NCBI RefSeq assembly: GCF_001544515.1
Contig: NZ_FCOL02000030.1
Span: forward strand, 1-64,000
DNA length: 64,000 bases
Source of the DNA: Caballeronia terrestris
Lineage (GTDB): Bacteria; Pseudomonadota; Gammaproteobacteria; Burkholderiales; Burkholderiaceae
Direction of reading: 5' to 3'
Below are positions 1-9,102 of this stretch, piece after piece. Made by a program: the position numbers and the translations under genes. Numbering within the stretch: position 1 is the stretch's first letter; the number at the start of each line of letters is the position of its first letter. The notes beneath the pieces were generated by a model. It did no database searches. It saw only the letters and a program-made list of their open reading frames with translations, and had not been told where the DNA came from.

Positions 1-10
1 GGTTAAAAGC

Positions 11-103
11 TGCTTTCTTTGCTTACTTTCTTTGCAGCAGCAAAGAAAGTGAGTCCCGCCCCGGACAGGGGCAGAGCCAATAGACCGATAAGAAAGCAAG
101 TTC
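11..103. repeat. Dispersed intergenic repeat with hairpin (Burkholderia type)
   Basis: Two direct copies of CTTTCTTTGC (13-22 and 26-35) lead into a perfect 11-bp stem, ACTTTCTTTGC (25-35) and GCAAAGAAAGT (40-50), followed by a GC-rich tract and the words AATAGACC. From memory, very similar blocks recur between genes in Burkholderia-group genomes, so I read this as a REP-like dispersed element. It lies just downstream of the sensor kinase stop and could also act as a transcript end. Only one copy is in the window, so the repeat status is recalled, not shown here. Confidence 0.55.
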
Positions 104-167
104 AATGGAAGCCCAGGCGCATCAAACGGTTGAAACACCAACCCCACCCCATCCCAAGCGCCAGCGC

Positions 168-3100
168 TCACCTCAACCATACCCGACACAAGGAAACCAG
201 TTTATCGACATCGATAGGCTTGGAAATATAGTCATCGGCGCCGGCCTCGAGGCATTTCTGCCGATCCGAAGGCATGGCCTTGGCAGTCAGCGCAATGATC
301 GGCAATCTTGCATGCTCGGGCAATTTGCGAATCTCGGCCATCGCGGTAAGCCCGTCCATCTCCGGCATCATGATGTCCATCAGCACGAGATCGATCCCCG
401 GATGCCGGGCCAGCGCATCGAGCGCTTCCCGTCCATTGCGGGCGATTTCAAGCTTCGCCCCCAGCGGCTCGATCACATGCGACAGCGCAAAGATATTGCG
501 CACGTCATCTTCGGCCAGCAAAATGGTCCGCCCTTCGAACACATCGTCACGCTGACGCGCCGCCCGCAACATCCGCTGCTGCTCCGGCGGCAACGCGCTC
601 TCCACGCTGTGCAGGAAAAGCGTCACTTCATCGAGCAGCCGCTCCGGCGACTTCGCCCCCTTGATGATGATCGATTTCGAGTAACGGCGCAGGCGCTGTT
701 CCTCCTCCTGCGACAGCATCCGGCCCGTATAAACGATCACCGGCGGCGACGCATGCTCGCCGCCCGTCGAAACGCGTTCGAGCAGTTCATAACCCGACCC
801 ATCCGGCAACGCCAGATCCATCACGACGCAATCGAACGTGGCACGCGCCATCTCGTCGAGCGCGCTCGCGATCGACCCCGCTTCGACAATCTCGACCGTC
901 TCGCTCTTCAAGAGCGCATGTATGCTTTCGCGCAACACGGGATCGTCCTCGACGACCAACACGCGCCGCATGCCCTGCGCCGAGCGCGCTTCGAGCTTGC
1001 GGATCGCGCCCGCGAGCGTCTCGCGCGCGCTCGGCTTCAACGTATAGCCGATCGCGCCGAGATGCAGCGCGACGTCGGCGTGATCGGTCGCCGAGACGAC
1101 GTGGATCGGAATGTGACGCGTGACGGGGTCGTGCTTGAGCCATTCGAGCACCGTCAGACCCGATTGATCCGGCAAGCCAACATCGAGCAAGATGCCGCTC
1201 GGCTGCAACTCGCGTGCAAGCTCGACGCCCTGCGTCGCGGTCGTCGCGTGCACGCAGTCGAAATCGAGTTCGTGCGCGAGGTCGTAGAGGATGCGCGCGA
1301 ACGGCAAATCGTCCTCGATCACGAGAATCACGCGATCCGGTCGCTTGCGATTCGCGCGATCGTCGGGGATCGGGGCGGGCGCGGGCGTGGTCGGCGCGGG
1401 CGGCAACGGCTGCGGCTGCTGGACGCGCTTCGGCGCTCCCTGGCGCGGTTCGACAGCCGCGGCCTCCCCCGCCGCCAGTTCCTTCGCGCGGCCGAGCGTG
1501 TCGACCTTGGCCGTGACGGTGCCCTCGCGCGCGGCAAGCGGCAGCGTCACGGAGAACACGCTGCCCTTGCCGAATTCGCTCGACACGCTCACCGAGCCGC
1601 CGAGCAACCGCGAGAACTCGCGCGAGATCGAAAGGCCGAGGCCGCTGCCGCCGTATCGACGGCTCGTCGTGCCGTCCGCCTGCTGGAACGCCTGGAAAAT
1701 CAGGTCCTGCTTGTCGCGCGCGATGCCGATGCCGGTGTCGCGCACGTCGAAGCGCAGCGCATCGTCGCCGGCCATCTCGACCGCGACCGTCACCTGTCCG
1801 CGCTCCGTGAACTTGAACGCATTCGACAGCAGATTGCGCAGCACCTGCAGCAAGCGCTGGTTATCGGTGACGAAGTACTGCGGCACGTTCTCGCCGTGCT
1901 CGGTGACGAACGCGACGCCCTTGCTCTGCGCTACCGGCGCAAACGACTGCCGCAGCGCCTGCAAAATCGAATCGACGGCGACGGGCGCGAACTGCACGTC
2001 CATCTGTCCGGCTTCGACCTTCGACAAATCGAGGATATCGTTGATGAGCGAGAGCAAGTCGCTGTTCGACGAATGGATCGTCGCGGCGTAGCGGACCTGC
2101 TCGTCGGTGAGATTGCCGTGCTTGTTGTCGTGCAAAAGTTTCGCGAGAATCAGCGAGCTGTTGAGCGGCGTGCGCAATTCGTGCGACATGTTCGCCAGAA
2201 ACTCGGACTTGTACTGGCTCGCGCGCTCCAATACGAGCGCGTTCGCGGCGAGTTCCTGCTGCGCCTGCAACAACTCGGCCTTCTGGCGCTCCAGATGCTG
2301 CGCGTGCTCTTCGAGCTGCACGTTGGTCTGCTCGAGTTCGGCCTGCTGCGTCTCGAGTTGCGCCTGCGAATCCATCAGCGCGTGGCCGCGTTCTTCCAGC
2401 TCCTCATTCGACACGCGCAGTTCTTCCTGCTGCACCTGCAACTCTTCGCTCTGCCGCTGCGTTTCTTCCAGCAACTCGACGAGCCGCGCCCGATACCGCG
2501 ACGAGCGCAGCGCCATGCCCATGCCCTCGGCGGCGAGTTCGATCATCTCGCGCGTATCGTCGAAACGGTTGTCGTCGCCGACGAAGCCCATTTCGATCAC
2601 GCCCGCCATTTCGCCGTCCGCGAAGAGCGGCGCGATCACGACCTTCGATGCCGTCGCCGACCCGAGCGCCGAGCCGGCCTGCAGATAATGGCCGGAGGCA
2701 TCGGTGATTTCGAGCGCGCGCTGGTCCTCCAGCATCTGCCCGACGAGTCCTTCGCCACGTTTGATCGAGCGCGGCGTGACGTCCTCGCCCGGCAGCGCCC
2801 AGCTTGCGATGCGGCCAAGCACATCGCCATCGGCGGCATAGACCACGCCGACTTTCGCGTTGACGTAGGGCACGAGGGAACGCAGGATGCTCGCGCCGAT
2901 CGAAGCAGGCGACTGCTCGCCGCGCATCTGCAAGCCGATCTGCGCAACGCCTTGCTGTAGCCACGCGGTCCGTTGTACGCTCAGCCGCGTTTTGATGTAG
3001 AGATACGCCACGCCGCCGATCACGAGCAGCACGAAAATACCGAGCGCCCGGTTGATTTGCAGCACGTCCTGGTTCACGGACGAACCGGCGTTCGACAGGA

Positions 3101-3314
3101 AGTATCCCGCGATCATCAGCAGCGATGCGACGGAGGCCGTGGCGACCGGCACCGCGGGACGGTCGGCCCACAGGCAGAGCACGACGGGCAGCACGTAGAA
3201 GACCCAGATCGCGACGCGCAACGGCAGCAGGCAGTCGATGGCGAACACGGTCGCGAGCAGGATCGCGATGACGAAGTAGAGCCCGACTATGAGGTGACGG
3301 CTGTCTTTGAGCAT
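168..3314 (-). CDS. Hybrid sensor histidine kinase with GAF domain and three receiver domains
   Basis: A membrane two-component kinase of 1048 residues. Order seen: hydrophobic membrane segments in the first ~110 residues; a GAF-like sensor at ~120-270; a long Gln/Glu-rich coiled coil at ~275-365; a HisKA domain with the phospho-accepting His near residue 378 (SHELRTPLNS); an HATPase with an N box (NLLSNAFKFT); an Ala/Pro-rich linker; then three REC domains with phospho-Asp motifs LLDVGLPD, VMDLALPD and LMDIMMPE. There is no HTH, so output is by phosphotransfer or protein contact. The start at 3314 (MLKDSRH) is preferred because upstream residues are polar and the hydrophobic segment follows it; the Shine-Dalgarno site is poor. 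No partner regulator is adjacent. The signal is unknown. Confidence 0.9.
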   Translation of the reverse strand: MLKDSRHLIVGLYFVIAILLATVFAIDCLLPLRVAIWVFYVLPVVLCLWADRPAVPVATASVASLLMIAGYFLSNAGSSVNQDVLQINRALGIFVLLVIGGVAYLYIKTRLSVQRTAWLQQGVAQIGLQMRGEQSPASIGASILRSLVPYVNAKVGVVYAADGDVLGRIASWALPGEDVTPRSIKRGEGLVGQMLEDQRALEITDASGHYLQAGSALGSATASKVVIAPLFADGEMAGVIEMGFVGDDNRFDDTREMIELAAEGMGMALRSSRYRARLVELLEETQRQSEELQVQQEELRVSNEELEERGHALMDSQAQLETQQAELEQTNVQLEEHAQHLERQKAELLQAQQELAANALVLERASQYKSEFLANMSHELRTPLNSSLILAKLLHDNKHGNLTDEQVRYAATIHSSNSDLLSLINDILDLSKVEAGQMDVQFAPVAVDSILQALRQSFAPVAQSKGVAFVTEHGENVPQYFVTDNQRLLQVLRNLLSNAFKFTERGQVTVAVEMAGDDALRFDVRDTGIGIARDKQDLIFQAFQQADGTTSRRYGGSGLGLSISREFSRLLGGSVSVSSEFGKGSVFSVTLPLAAREGTVTAKVDTLGRAKELAAGEAAAVEPRQGAPKRVQQPQPLPPAPTTPAPAPIPDDRANRKRPDRVILVIEDDLPFARILYDLAHELDFDCVHATTATQGVELARELQPSGILLDVGLPDQSGLTVLEWLKHDPVTRHIPIHVVSATDHADVALHLGAIGYTLKPSARETLAGAIRKLEARSAQGMRRVLVVEDDPVLRESIHALLKSETVEIVEAGSIASALDEMARATFDCVVMDLALPDGSGYELLERVSTGGEHASPPVIVYTGRMLSQEEEQRLRRYSKSIIIKGAKSPERLLDEVTLFLHSVESALPPEQQRMLRAARQRDDVFEGRTILLAEDDVRNIFALSHVIEPLGAKLEIARNGREALDALARHPGIDLVLMDIMMPEMDGLTAMAEIRKLPEHARLPIIALTAKAMPSDRQKCLEAGADDYISKPIDVDKLVSLCRVWLR

Positions 3315-3484
3315 TGACTGTTGGTTTGTTGTTTGAGTCTTGCAAGCCGCGAGCGCGGCAGGCACGGACCATAGCACGACCCGCAACCCCTTGTCACACT
3401 TGGGTCCGCGGGCGATTCAACCGCGCTTTCCCGCACCGCACAAGTTACCCGCGATGTGTTGGACGACGCGCAGAAGAGGAAATA

Positions 3485-4495
3485 ATGACCGATTTTTCAA
3501 GTGGCCGGGTGCTCGTCACCGGCGCGTCCGGTTTTGTCGGATCGGCGGTGGCGCGCATCGCGCTCGAACGCGGCTTCGACGTGCGCGTGCTCATGCGCAA
3601 GACGAGTTCGCGGCAGAACATCGAGGCGCTCGACGCGGAAGTCGTGCTCGGCGACATGCGCGACGAAGCGTCGATGCGCGCGGCGCTGAAGGGCGTGCGC
3701 TATCTCTTTCACGTCGCCGCCGACTACCGCATCTGGGCGCCGGACCCGGGCGAGATCGAGCGCTCGAACCTGCAGGGCACCGAGGCCACGATGCGCGCGG
3801 CGCTCGCCGAGGGCGTCGAACGGGTCGTCTACACGAGCAGCGTCGCAACGCTAAAGGTGACGAGCGCAGGCACCATCGTCGACGAGACGAAGCCCGCCGA
3901 TCCGGGCCAGACCATCGGTGCCTACAAGCGCAGCAAGGTGCTCGCCGAGCGCGCCGTCGAGCGGATGGTCGCGAACGACCGGCTGCCGGCGGTGATCGTG
4001 AATCCGTCGACACCGATCGGGCCGCGCGACGTCAAGCCGACGCCCACCGGCCGCATCATCGTCGAGGCGGCGACGGGCAAGATTCCGGCTTTCGTCGATA
4101 CGGGGCTGAACCTCGTGCACGTCGACGATGTCGCGGCCGGCCATTTTCTCGCGCTGGAACGCGGCGTGATCGGCGAGCGCTATATCCTCGGCGGCGAGAA
4201 CCTGCCGCTGCAGCAGATGCTCGCCGACATCGCGCTGCTCTCCGGCCGCAAGCCGCCGACCGTCAAGCTGCCGCGCGGGCCGCTTTATCCGCTCGCGATG
4301 GGCGCCGAGCTTTACGCGAAGTTCAGCGGACGCGAGCCGTTCGTGACCGTCGACGGACTGCGGATGTCGAAGAACAAGATGTACTTCACGTCGGCGAAGG
4401 CGGAGCGGGAACTGGGATATCGCGCGCGGCCGTATCGCGAGGGCTTGCGCGACGCGCTCGACTGGTTCCGGGCGAACGGCTATCTGAAGCGCTGA
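3485..4495 (+). CDS. hpnA: Hopanoid-associated NAD-dependent sugar epimerase HpnA
   Basis: An extended short-chain dehydrogenase/epimerase of 336 residues. The N-terminal Rossmann motif is GASGFVG, the catalytic Ser/Tyr/Lys are in YTSSVATL and the later YKRSK, and the family-typical ending DALDWFRANGYL is present. Sequence and length fit the hopanoid-associated epimerase group (HpnA), found near hopanoid genes in many bacteria; the exact sugar reaction is not settled. No squalene-hopene cyclase or other hpn gene is in this window, so it stands alone. ATG at 3485 follows a good AGAGGA site (3475-3480). It is divergent from the sensor kinase with a 170-bp shared upstream region. Confidence 0.85.
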   Translation: MTDFSSGRVLVTGASGFVGSAVARIALERGFDVRVLMRKTSSRQNIEALDAEVVLGDMRDEASMRAALKGVRYLFHVAADYRIWAPDPGEIERSNLQGTEATMRAALAEGVERVVYTSSVATLKVTSAGTIVDETKPADPGQTIGAYKRSKVLAERAVERMVANDRLPAVIVNPSTPIGPRDVKPTPTGRIIVEAATGKIPAFVDTGLNLVHVDDVAAGHFLALERGVIGERYILGGENLPLQQMLADIALLSGRKPPTVKLPRGPLYPLAMGAELYAKFSGREPFVTVDGLRMSKNKMYFTSAKAERELGYRARPYREGLRDALDWFRANGYLKR

Positions 4496-4629
4496 ACGAA
4501 GGGAAGACGCCGTGGATTCAGCGCGCTACGAGCATTTTGTTACAACGTGTGCGGGCGACGCTCGGGGGCAGCGGGTAAAATCGCGGGTTTGATGAAAGTA
4601 CGCAGCAGCACGCAATAACAAGGCACCAA

Positions 4630-5085
4630 ATGAACCTACAAGACCAACTCGGCGCGCTGGAGTTGAGCCTCGAAGAACTCCTCCAGGCCGCGCCTGTTTC
4701 CGTCAACGCGCAATCGTCAAATGAAGCCGCGAGCAAGCCTGTTGAGGCGAACGCCGAGGAAAAGCCGACGCTCAACGTCTCGCGCCCGTCGCGCGATGCG
4801 ATCGAAATGACGATCGGCGGGAAGTCCGTGCTGCTGAGCCCGGAAGGCGTGTCGCAACTGATCGAGGAACTGTCGAATGCGCGTTCGTCGATGACGGTTG
4901 AGCAGCCCGGCGGCTTGCCGCCCGGCTGGCGTTTCGCCGCGACCCGCAACCCGATGATGGCCACGCAAAAGCAGTCGAACGGCGATCGTTTGCTGGTGTT
5001 GCGTCATACCGGGCACGGTTGGGTGCCGTATACGTTTTCGCCCGACATGGTGATCGAGATGTATGCGATGTTGACGAAGCGCTAA
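4630..5085 (+). CDS. Conserved-looking hypothetical protein, 151 aa
   Basis: I do not recognise a named family. The N-terminal third is acidic and looks disordered; the C-terminal part has a compact pattern (GGLPPGWRFAATRNP, GHGWVPYTFSPDMVIEMYAML) that looks like a small alpha/beta domain. There is no signal peptide or membrane segment. AAGG lies six bases before the ATG, and the gene ends four bases before a strong terminator, so it is very likely a real monocistronic gene. Its relation to HpnA upstream is unknown. Confidence 0.75.
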   Translation: MNLQDQLGALELSLEELLQAAPVSVNAQSSNEAASKPVEANAEEKPTLNVSRPSRDAIEMTIGGKSVLLSPEGVSQLIEELSNARSSMTVEQPGGLPPGWRFAATRNPMMATQKQSNGDRLLVLRHTGHGWVPYTFSPDMVIEMYAMLTKR

Positions 5086-5089
5086 CGCT

Positions 5090-5118
5090 AAAAAAGGGCG
5101 GTATGACCGCCCTTTTTT
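5090..5118. terminator. Bidirectional rho-independent terminator
   Basis: Perfect stem AAAAAAGGGCGGT / ACCGCCCTTTTTT around a 3-base loop (ATG). It has an A tract on one side and a T tract on the other, so it can end transcription of both the 4630-5085 gene and the convergent fdhA, whose stop codon is at 5122. Confidence 0.93.
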
Positions 5119-5121
5119 ACG

Positions 5122-6321
5122 TCAAGCCGCCTTCAACAGCCCATGCGGATCGATGACGAACTTCCTGGGCGCCCCGCCATCGAACTGCCGATACCCGTCC
5201 GGCGCCTGATCCAGCGACACCACGGACACATTCACGATATCCGCGATCGGGAGCCGGTCCCAGAGGATCGCCTGCATCAGGTTCTGGTTGTATTTCATCA
5301 CGGGCGTCTGCCCCGTGTGGAACGAATGCGACTTCGCCCAGCCGAGTCCGAAGCGAATGCTCAAGCTGCCCCTGCGCGCGGCGGCATCGGCGGCGCCGGG
5401 ATCATCGGTCACGTAGAGGCCCGGAATGCCGATGGCGCCCGCCGCCCGCGTGATCTCCATGAGCGAATTCAGCACGGTTGCCGGCGCTTCCTCGTTGTGT
5501 CCGCTGCTGCCGTGACCATGCGCCTCGAAACCGACGCAATCGACCGCGCAATCCACTTCGGGCTTGCCGAGAATCTGTTCGATCTGCTCGCCGAGCGTCG
5601 CGTCCTTCGAGAGATCGACCGTCTCGAAGCCCATCTTCCGCGCATGCGCGAGACGCTCCTCGTTCATGTCGCCGACGATCGTGCACGCCGCGCCGAGCAG
5701 CCGCGCCGAAGCCGCAGCCGCCATCCCGACCGGCCCCGCGCCCGCGATATAGACCGTCGCGCCCGGCTTCACGCCCGCCATGACGGCGCCGTGATAGCCC
5801 GTCGGCAGGATGTCGGAGAGGCACGTGAGGTCGCGGATCTTCGACATCGCCTGCGCGCGGTCCGGAAACTTCAGCAGATTGAAGTCGGCGTAGGGAACCA
5901 TCACGTATTCGGCCTGCCCGCCGATCCAGCCGCCCATGTCGACGTAGCCATACGCCCCGCCCGCGCGCGACGGATTCACATTCAGGCACACGCCGGTATG
6001 CTGCGCCTTGCACGTCGGGCAGCGTCCGCACGCGACGTTGAACGGCACCGAAACCAGATCGCCGATAGAAAGCGTCTCGACGTCGCGCCCGATTTCGATC
6101 ACCTCGCCGGTAATTTCGTGCCCGAGCACGAGCCCGACCTCGGCGGTGGTCCGGCCGCGCACCATGTGCTGGTCGGAACCGCAGATATTCGTGCTGACCA
6201 CCTTGAGAATCACGCCGTGGCCGATCTGCCGGCCACGCGGATCGACCATCTTCGGATAGTCGATCGACTGCACTTCCACCTTGCCCTGCCCTAGATACAC
6301 GACGCCGCGATTGCTGCTCAT
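5122..6321 (-). CDS. fdhA: Glutathione-independent formaldehyde dehydrogenase
   Basis: A zinc-dependent medium-chain dehydrogenase of 399 residues, the length of the Pseudomonas putida enzyme, which oxidises formaldehyde to formate with NAD and no glutathione. Visible features: catalytic zinc ligands Cys47 (TNICGSDQH) and His68 (LGHEITGE), the structural-zinc cysteine cluster CGRCPTCKAQHTGVC, and the GAGPVGMAAAASARLLGA Rossmann motif. The start at 6321 has GGAGA upstream. It lies 129 bp after the APC permease on the same strand and next to the bet genes. Sarcosine oxidase releases formaldehyde when folate is limiting, so a role in choline/sarcosine catabolism is likely. A related alcohol dehydrogenase activity cannot be excluded. 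Confidence 0.88.
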   Translation of the reverse strand: MSSNRGVVYLGQGKVEVQSIDYPKMVDPRGRQIGHGVILKVVSTNICGSDQHMVRGRTTAEVGLVLGHEITGEVIEIGRDVETLSIGDLVSVPFNVACGRCPTCKAQHTGVCLNVNPSRAGGAYGYVDMGGWIGGQAEYVMVPYADFNLLKFPDRAQAMSKIRDLTCLSDILPTGYHGAVMAGVKPGATVYIAGAGPVGMAAAASARLLGAACTIVGDMNEERLAHARKMGFETVDLSKDATLGEQIEQILGKPEVDCAVDCVGFEAHGHGSSGHNEEAPATVLNSLMEITRAAGAIGIPGLYVTDDPGAADAAARRGSLSIRFGLGWAKSHSFHTGQTPVMKYNQNLMQAILWDRLPIADIVNVSVVSLDQAPDGYRQFDGGAPRKFVIDPHGLLKAA

Positions 6322-6450
6322 CTTTCGTCTCCATGTCTCGTGGACGGCTCGCGCAACTTCACGTCGCGCTCCGTTCAACGAGCGTAGCGCCCCGGGCGCA
6401 GTAAGAGGTACACACAACGCGACACGCGTTTGGCAGAAACCGACATGCGC

Positions 6451-8103
6451 TCAGGCGCCGTGCGCCAGCCGATGCGAGACCCACACGACGGCCACCGCGA
6501 GCAATAGCGCGCCGTAAGGCAGCAGATCGCGCACGCCGCGCTGGCGTGCCGACGACGGTTCCAGTTCCATGTCCTCCTTCATGCGCGCCGGAAAGCGGCC
6601 CTTGTCCTGCCAGAAGTGCCGGTATGCGAACACCGGCACGATCAGCAGCATCGCGATCAAACCGTTGCGCATCGTGCCCGGCCCTTGCAGATCGGCACCC
6701 GCGCCGATGAAAGCGAGGTCCGCGTAGCCACACAGCGCACCCGCCGCGAGCAGCCACGTCGGGCAGCGAAACGGCCGCGACCAGTTGCCGCGATCCATCC
6801 GGTGAATCCAGCCCGATTGCAGGTTGAGGAACACGAAGATCATGTAGCAGACGTTCGAGATCGACAGCACCGTCATGTAATCGGACATCATCAGGAGGAC
6901 GAGGTTGAAGCCGAGGTCGGCCCACATCGCGCGCGTCGGGGCGCCGTGCTCGTTGACGTGCGAGAGAAAGCGAGGCAGCCACCCATCGACCGATGCCTGA
7001 TACAACGTGCGCGACGAACCCATCATCGACGTCATCACGATCAGCAGCACGGAGAGCATCAGCATCACGACGATCGCGTTCGCGACCCACGCGCCGCCGC
7101 CGACCATGCGCGCCATCGCGGCGCCCACACCCGTCCCGTCGACGATGCGCGGATCGAGCATGCCGCTCGTGCCGAGTGCGCCCTGGAACGCGAGCGGCAC
7201 GAGCGTCATCACGACGAGGCAGAGCGCGCCGGACCAGAAGATCGCCTTCGCGGTATCGCGTTTCGGGTCGCGGAATTCGCGCGTATAGCAGACGGACGTC
7301 TCGAAACCATACGATGCCCAGCCGGCCATGAACATCGCGCCCATCGCCATCGTGATACCGGTGCCGTTCCATGCGCCGAACGCCGACGCGCTCACATTGC
7401 CCTGCGCGTCGTGCCCAAGCGGCAGCAGCGGGAAAAGATGCGCGAGCGGCACGTCGCCCGTCACGAACGGCACGATGCCGACGATCAGCAAAGGTGTCAG
7501 CGACGCGATGCCGAGAATGCGCTGCGTCTTCGCGGCCTTCGATGCCCCGCTGTGCTGAAGCCTGAACGTGATCAGCAGCAACGCGGCCGCGAGCACGAAC
7601 GTCGTATCGATGCGCAGCGTGAGGCCCTGCTTGATGAACGAGAGATCGGCGAGTGTGAGATGCCAGGTGCTGATCGCGGCATCGGCGGGAAAGAGCGCGC
7701 CGAGCGCGTAGTTGGCGGCGAGGCCGGTGCCGAGCGCGAGCATCGGCGACCACGCGAGCCAGTTGCACCACACCGAGACCGGCGCGAGCAGCTTGCTGTA
7801 ACGCACCCAGCCGATCGCGCCATACACCGACGCGCCGCCCGATTTATGCGGGAAAAGCCCCGAAATCTCGGCGTATGTGGCGCTCTGAACGAGCCCCATC
7901 GAAATCGATGCGATCCAGATGATCCACGCGGGCTGCCCGATCGTCGCGCAGACGCCACCGATGGTGAACAGCACGCCGGCGGGCACGCCGCTCGTAACCC
8001 AGAACGCGTCCTTCCATGTCAGCCCGCGATGCAGCGCTCCGCTTCGTTCATCGGCGCGGGCTGATGCACCTTCGCTTCGCACTCGCAGTTCGGCTTGCTC
8101 CAT
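6451..8103 (-). CDS. APC-superfamily amino acid/amine permease
   Basis: An inner-membrane secondary transporter of 550 residues with about 12 hydrophobic segments. The N-terminal signature GVPAGVLFTIGGVCATIGQP and the later GWASYGFETSVCYTREFRDP match the APC (amino acid-polyamine-organocation) family. The start at 8103 follows GGAGACGACCG. It is transcribed away from betI across a 389-bp region that contains a BetI box, and fdhA follows on the same strand, so the substrate may be a methylated amine or a related amino acid. That substrate is inference; the sequence alone does not show it. Confidence 0.8.
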   Translation of the reverse strand: MEQAELRVRSEGASARADERSGALHRGLTWKDAFWVTSGVPAGVLFTIGGVCATIGQPAWIIWIASISMGLVQSATYAEISGLFPHKSGGASVYGAIGWVRYSKLLAPVSVWCNWLAWSPMLALGTGLAANYALGALFPADAAISTWHLTLADLSFIKQGLTLRIDTTFVLAAALLLITFRLQHSGASKAAKTQRILGIASLTPLLIVGIVPFVTGDVPLAHLFPLLPLGHDAQGNVSASAFGAWNGTGITMAMGAMFMAGWASYGFETSVCYTREFRDPKRDTAKAIFWSGALCLVVMTLVPLAFQGALGTSGMLDPRIVDGTGVGAAMARMVGGGAWVANAIVVMLMLSVLLIVMTSMMGSSRTLYQASVDGWLPRFLSHVNEHGAPTRAMWADLGFNLVLLMMSDYMTVLSISNVCYMIFVFLNLQSGWIHRMDRGNWSRPFRCPTWLLAAGALCGYADLAFIGAGADLQGPGTMRNGLIAMLLIVPVFAYRHFWQDKGRFPARMKEDMELEPSSARQRGVRDLLPYGALLLAVAVVWVSHRLAHGA

Positions 8104-8492
8104 CGGTCGTCTCCATAGGTGCGCGGCCGTGCGTTTCAGGCGCGGCTCGGCAGGCAGTTCGAAGGAATGCCGCATGCGCTCCGTCGTTCTGGCGGCGATG
8201 GAAAAGCATGCGACGGCGGCAGGCGTACCGCCGGATTCGAATCGGTTTACGCATCACGCGAAGGCCCGACGTGCCTGCCGCGGACGACATGCTTCCGCGC
8301 ATTCATGGGGTTGGCTCGAACACGCGGACGTCTCCTTCCGCGTGCTGGCCGGTCGTTCGTTCTGGTCGAGCCGCACGGGATTTCCGGTGGCTTTTTATTG
8401 ATTGACCGTTCAATATAAAAACCTTAACATGACCATCTCGAATTTGCAAAATTGTTCCGGAAGACCACCGCAAGACCTCACCCGAGGACGCC
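8104..8492. other. Divergent intergenic region between APC permease and betI
   Basis: A 389-bp gene-free stretch. The left ~280 bp is GC-rich without a coding signal I trust. The right end (8390-8440) is AT-rich, holds the BetI operator and presumably the betIBA promoter. I could not place -35/-10 boxes with confidence. Confidence 0.6.
8398..8417. promoter_or_regulatory. BetI operator (bet box)
   Basis: The site TTGATTGACCGTTCAATATA matches the known betI-type palindrome (ATTGA...TCAAT arms) with one central change. It lies 76 bp before the betI start. BetI of enteric bacteria represses betIBA from such a site and is released by choline, so the same control is expected here. Confidence 0.75.
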
Positions 8493-9080
8493 ATGCCCAA
8501 GCTCGGAATGCGCGAAATCCGCCGCGCCCAACTGATCGACGCGACGCTCATCACCATCGACCAGGCCGGTCTCGGCGGCGCGACGCTCGCCTCGGTGGCG
8601 CAGCGCGCGAGCATTTCCACTGGCATCGTCAGCCACTATTTCGGCGACAAGGACGGCCTGCTGGAAGCCACCATGCGCCACGTCCTGCGCGATCTGTGGA
8701 ACGCCACATCGAGCCGCCGCCGCGCCGCGAAAAACGATCCACGATCGAAGCTGCGCGCGGTCGTCGCGGCGAACTTCGATGCGCGGCAGGTGAGCGGCCC
8801 CGTCATGAAGACGTGGCTCGCGTTCTGGTCGGAGAGCATGCACAAGCCGCAATTGCGCCGGCTGCAATACGTGAACACGCGGCGCCTCAATTCCAACCTG
8901 TGCGCCGAATTTTCGAAGGCTTTGCCGCGCGCCGCGGCACGGCGCGCGGCAAGCGGCCTCGCCGCCTTGATCGACGGCTTGTGGCTGCGCGGCGCCCTGT
9001 CCGGCGAACCGTTCGACACGAAAGCCGCGCTGCGTCTCGCCAACGATTACATCGACCTCGTGCTTCAAGCACGTGCCTGA
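8493..9080 (+). CDS. betI: Choline-responsive TetR-family repressor BetI
   Basis: A 195-residue TetR-type regulator. The N-terminal helix-turn-helix covers ~8-55 (motif ASISTGIVSHYFGDKDGLL), and the C-terminal all-helical ligand domain carries the BetI-typical stretch KTWLAFWSESMHKPQLRRLQ. Length equals that of enteric BetI. It is the first gene of betI-betB-betA and has a bet box upstream, consistent with autoregulation and relief by choline. Confidence 0.95.
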   Translation: MPKLGMREIRRAQLIDATLITIDQAGLGGATLASVAQRASISTGIVSHYFGDKDGLLEATMRHVLRDLWNATSSRRRAAKNDPRSKLRAVVAANFDARQVSGPVMKTWLAFWSESMHKPQLRRLQYVNTRRLNSNLCAEFSKALPRAAARRAASGLAALIDGLWLRGALSGEPFDTKAALRLANDYIDLVLQARA

Positions 9081-9102
9081 CTCTTCCTGCAAGGAGCACG
9101 CG

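Noticed and set aside
105..2960. 951-codon open frame on the plus strand opposite the sensor kinase
   Set aside because: It is rich in Arg/His with no recognisable domain and mirrors the GC-biased codons of the kinase gene; the kinase domains on the minus strand are unmistakable.
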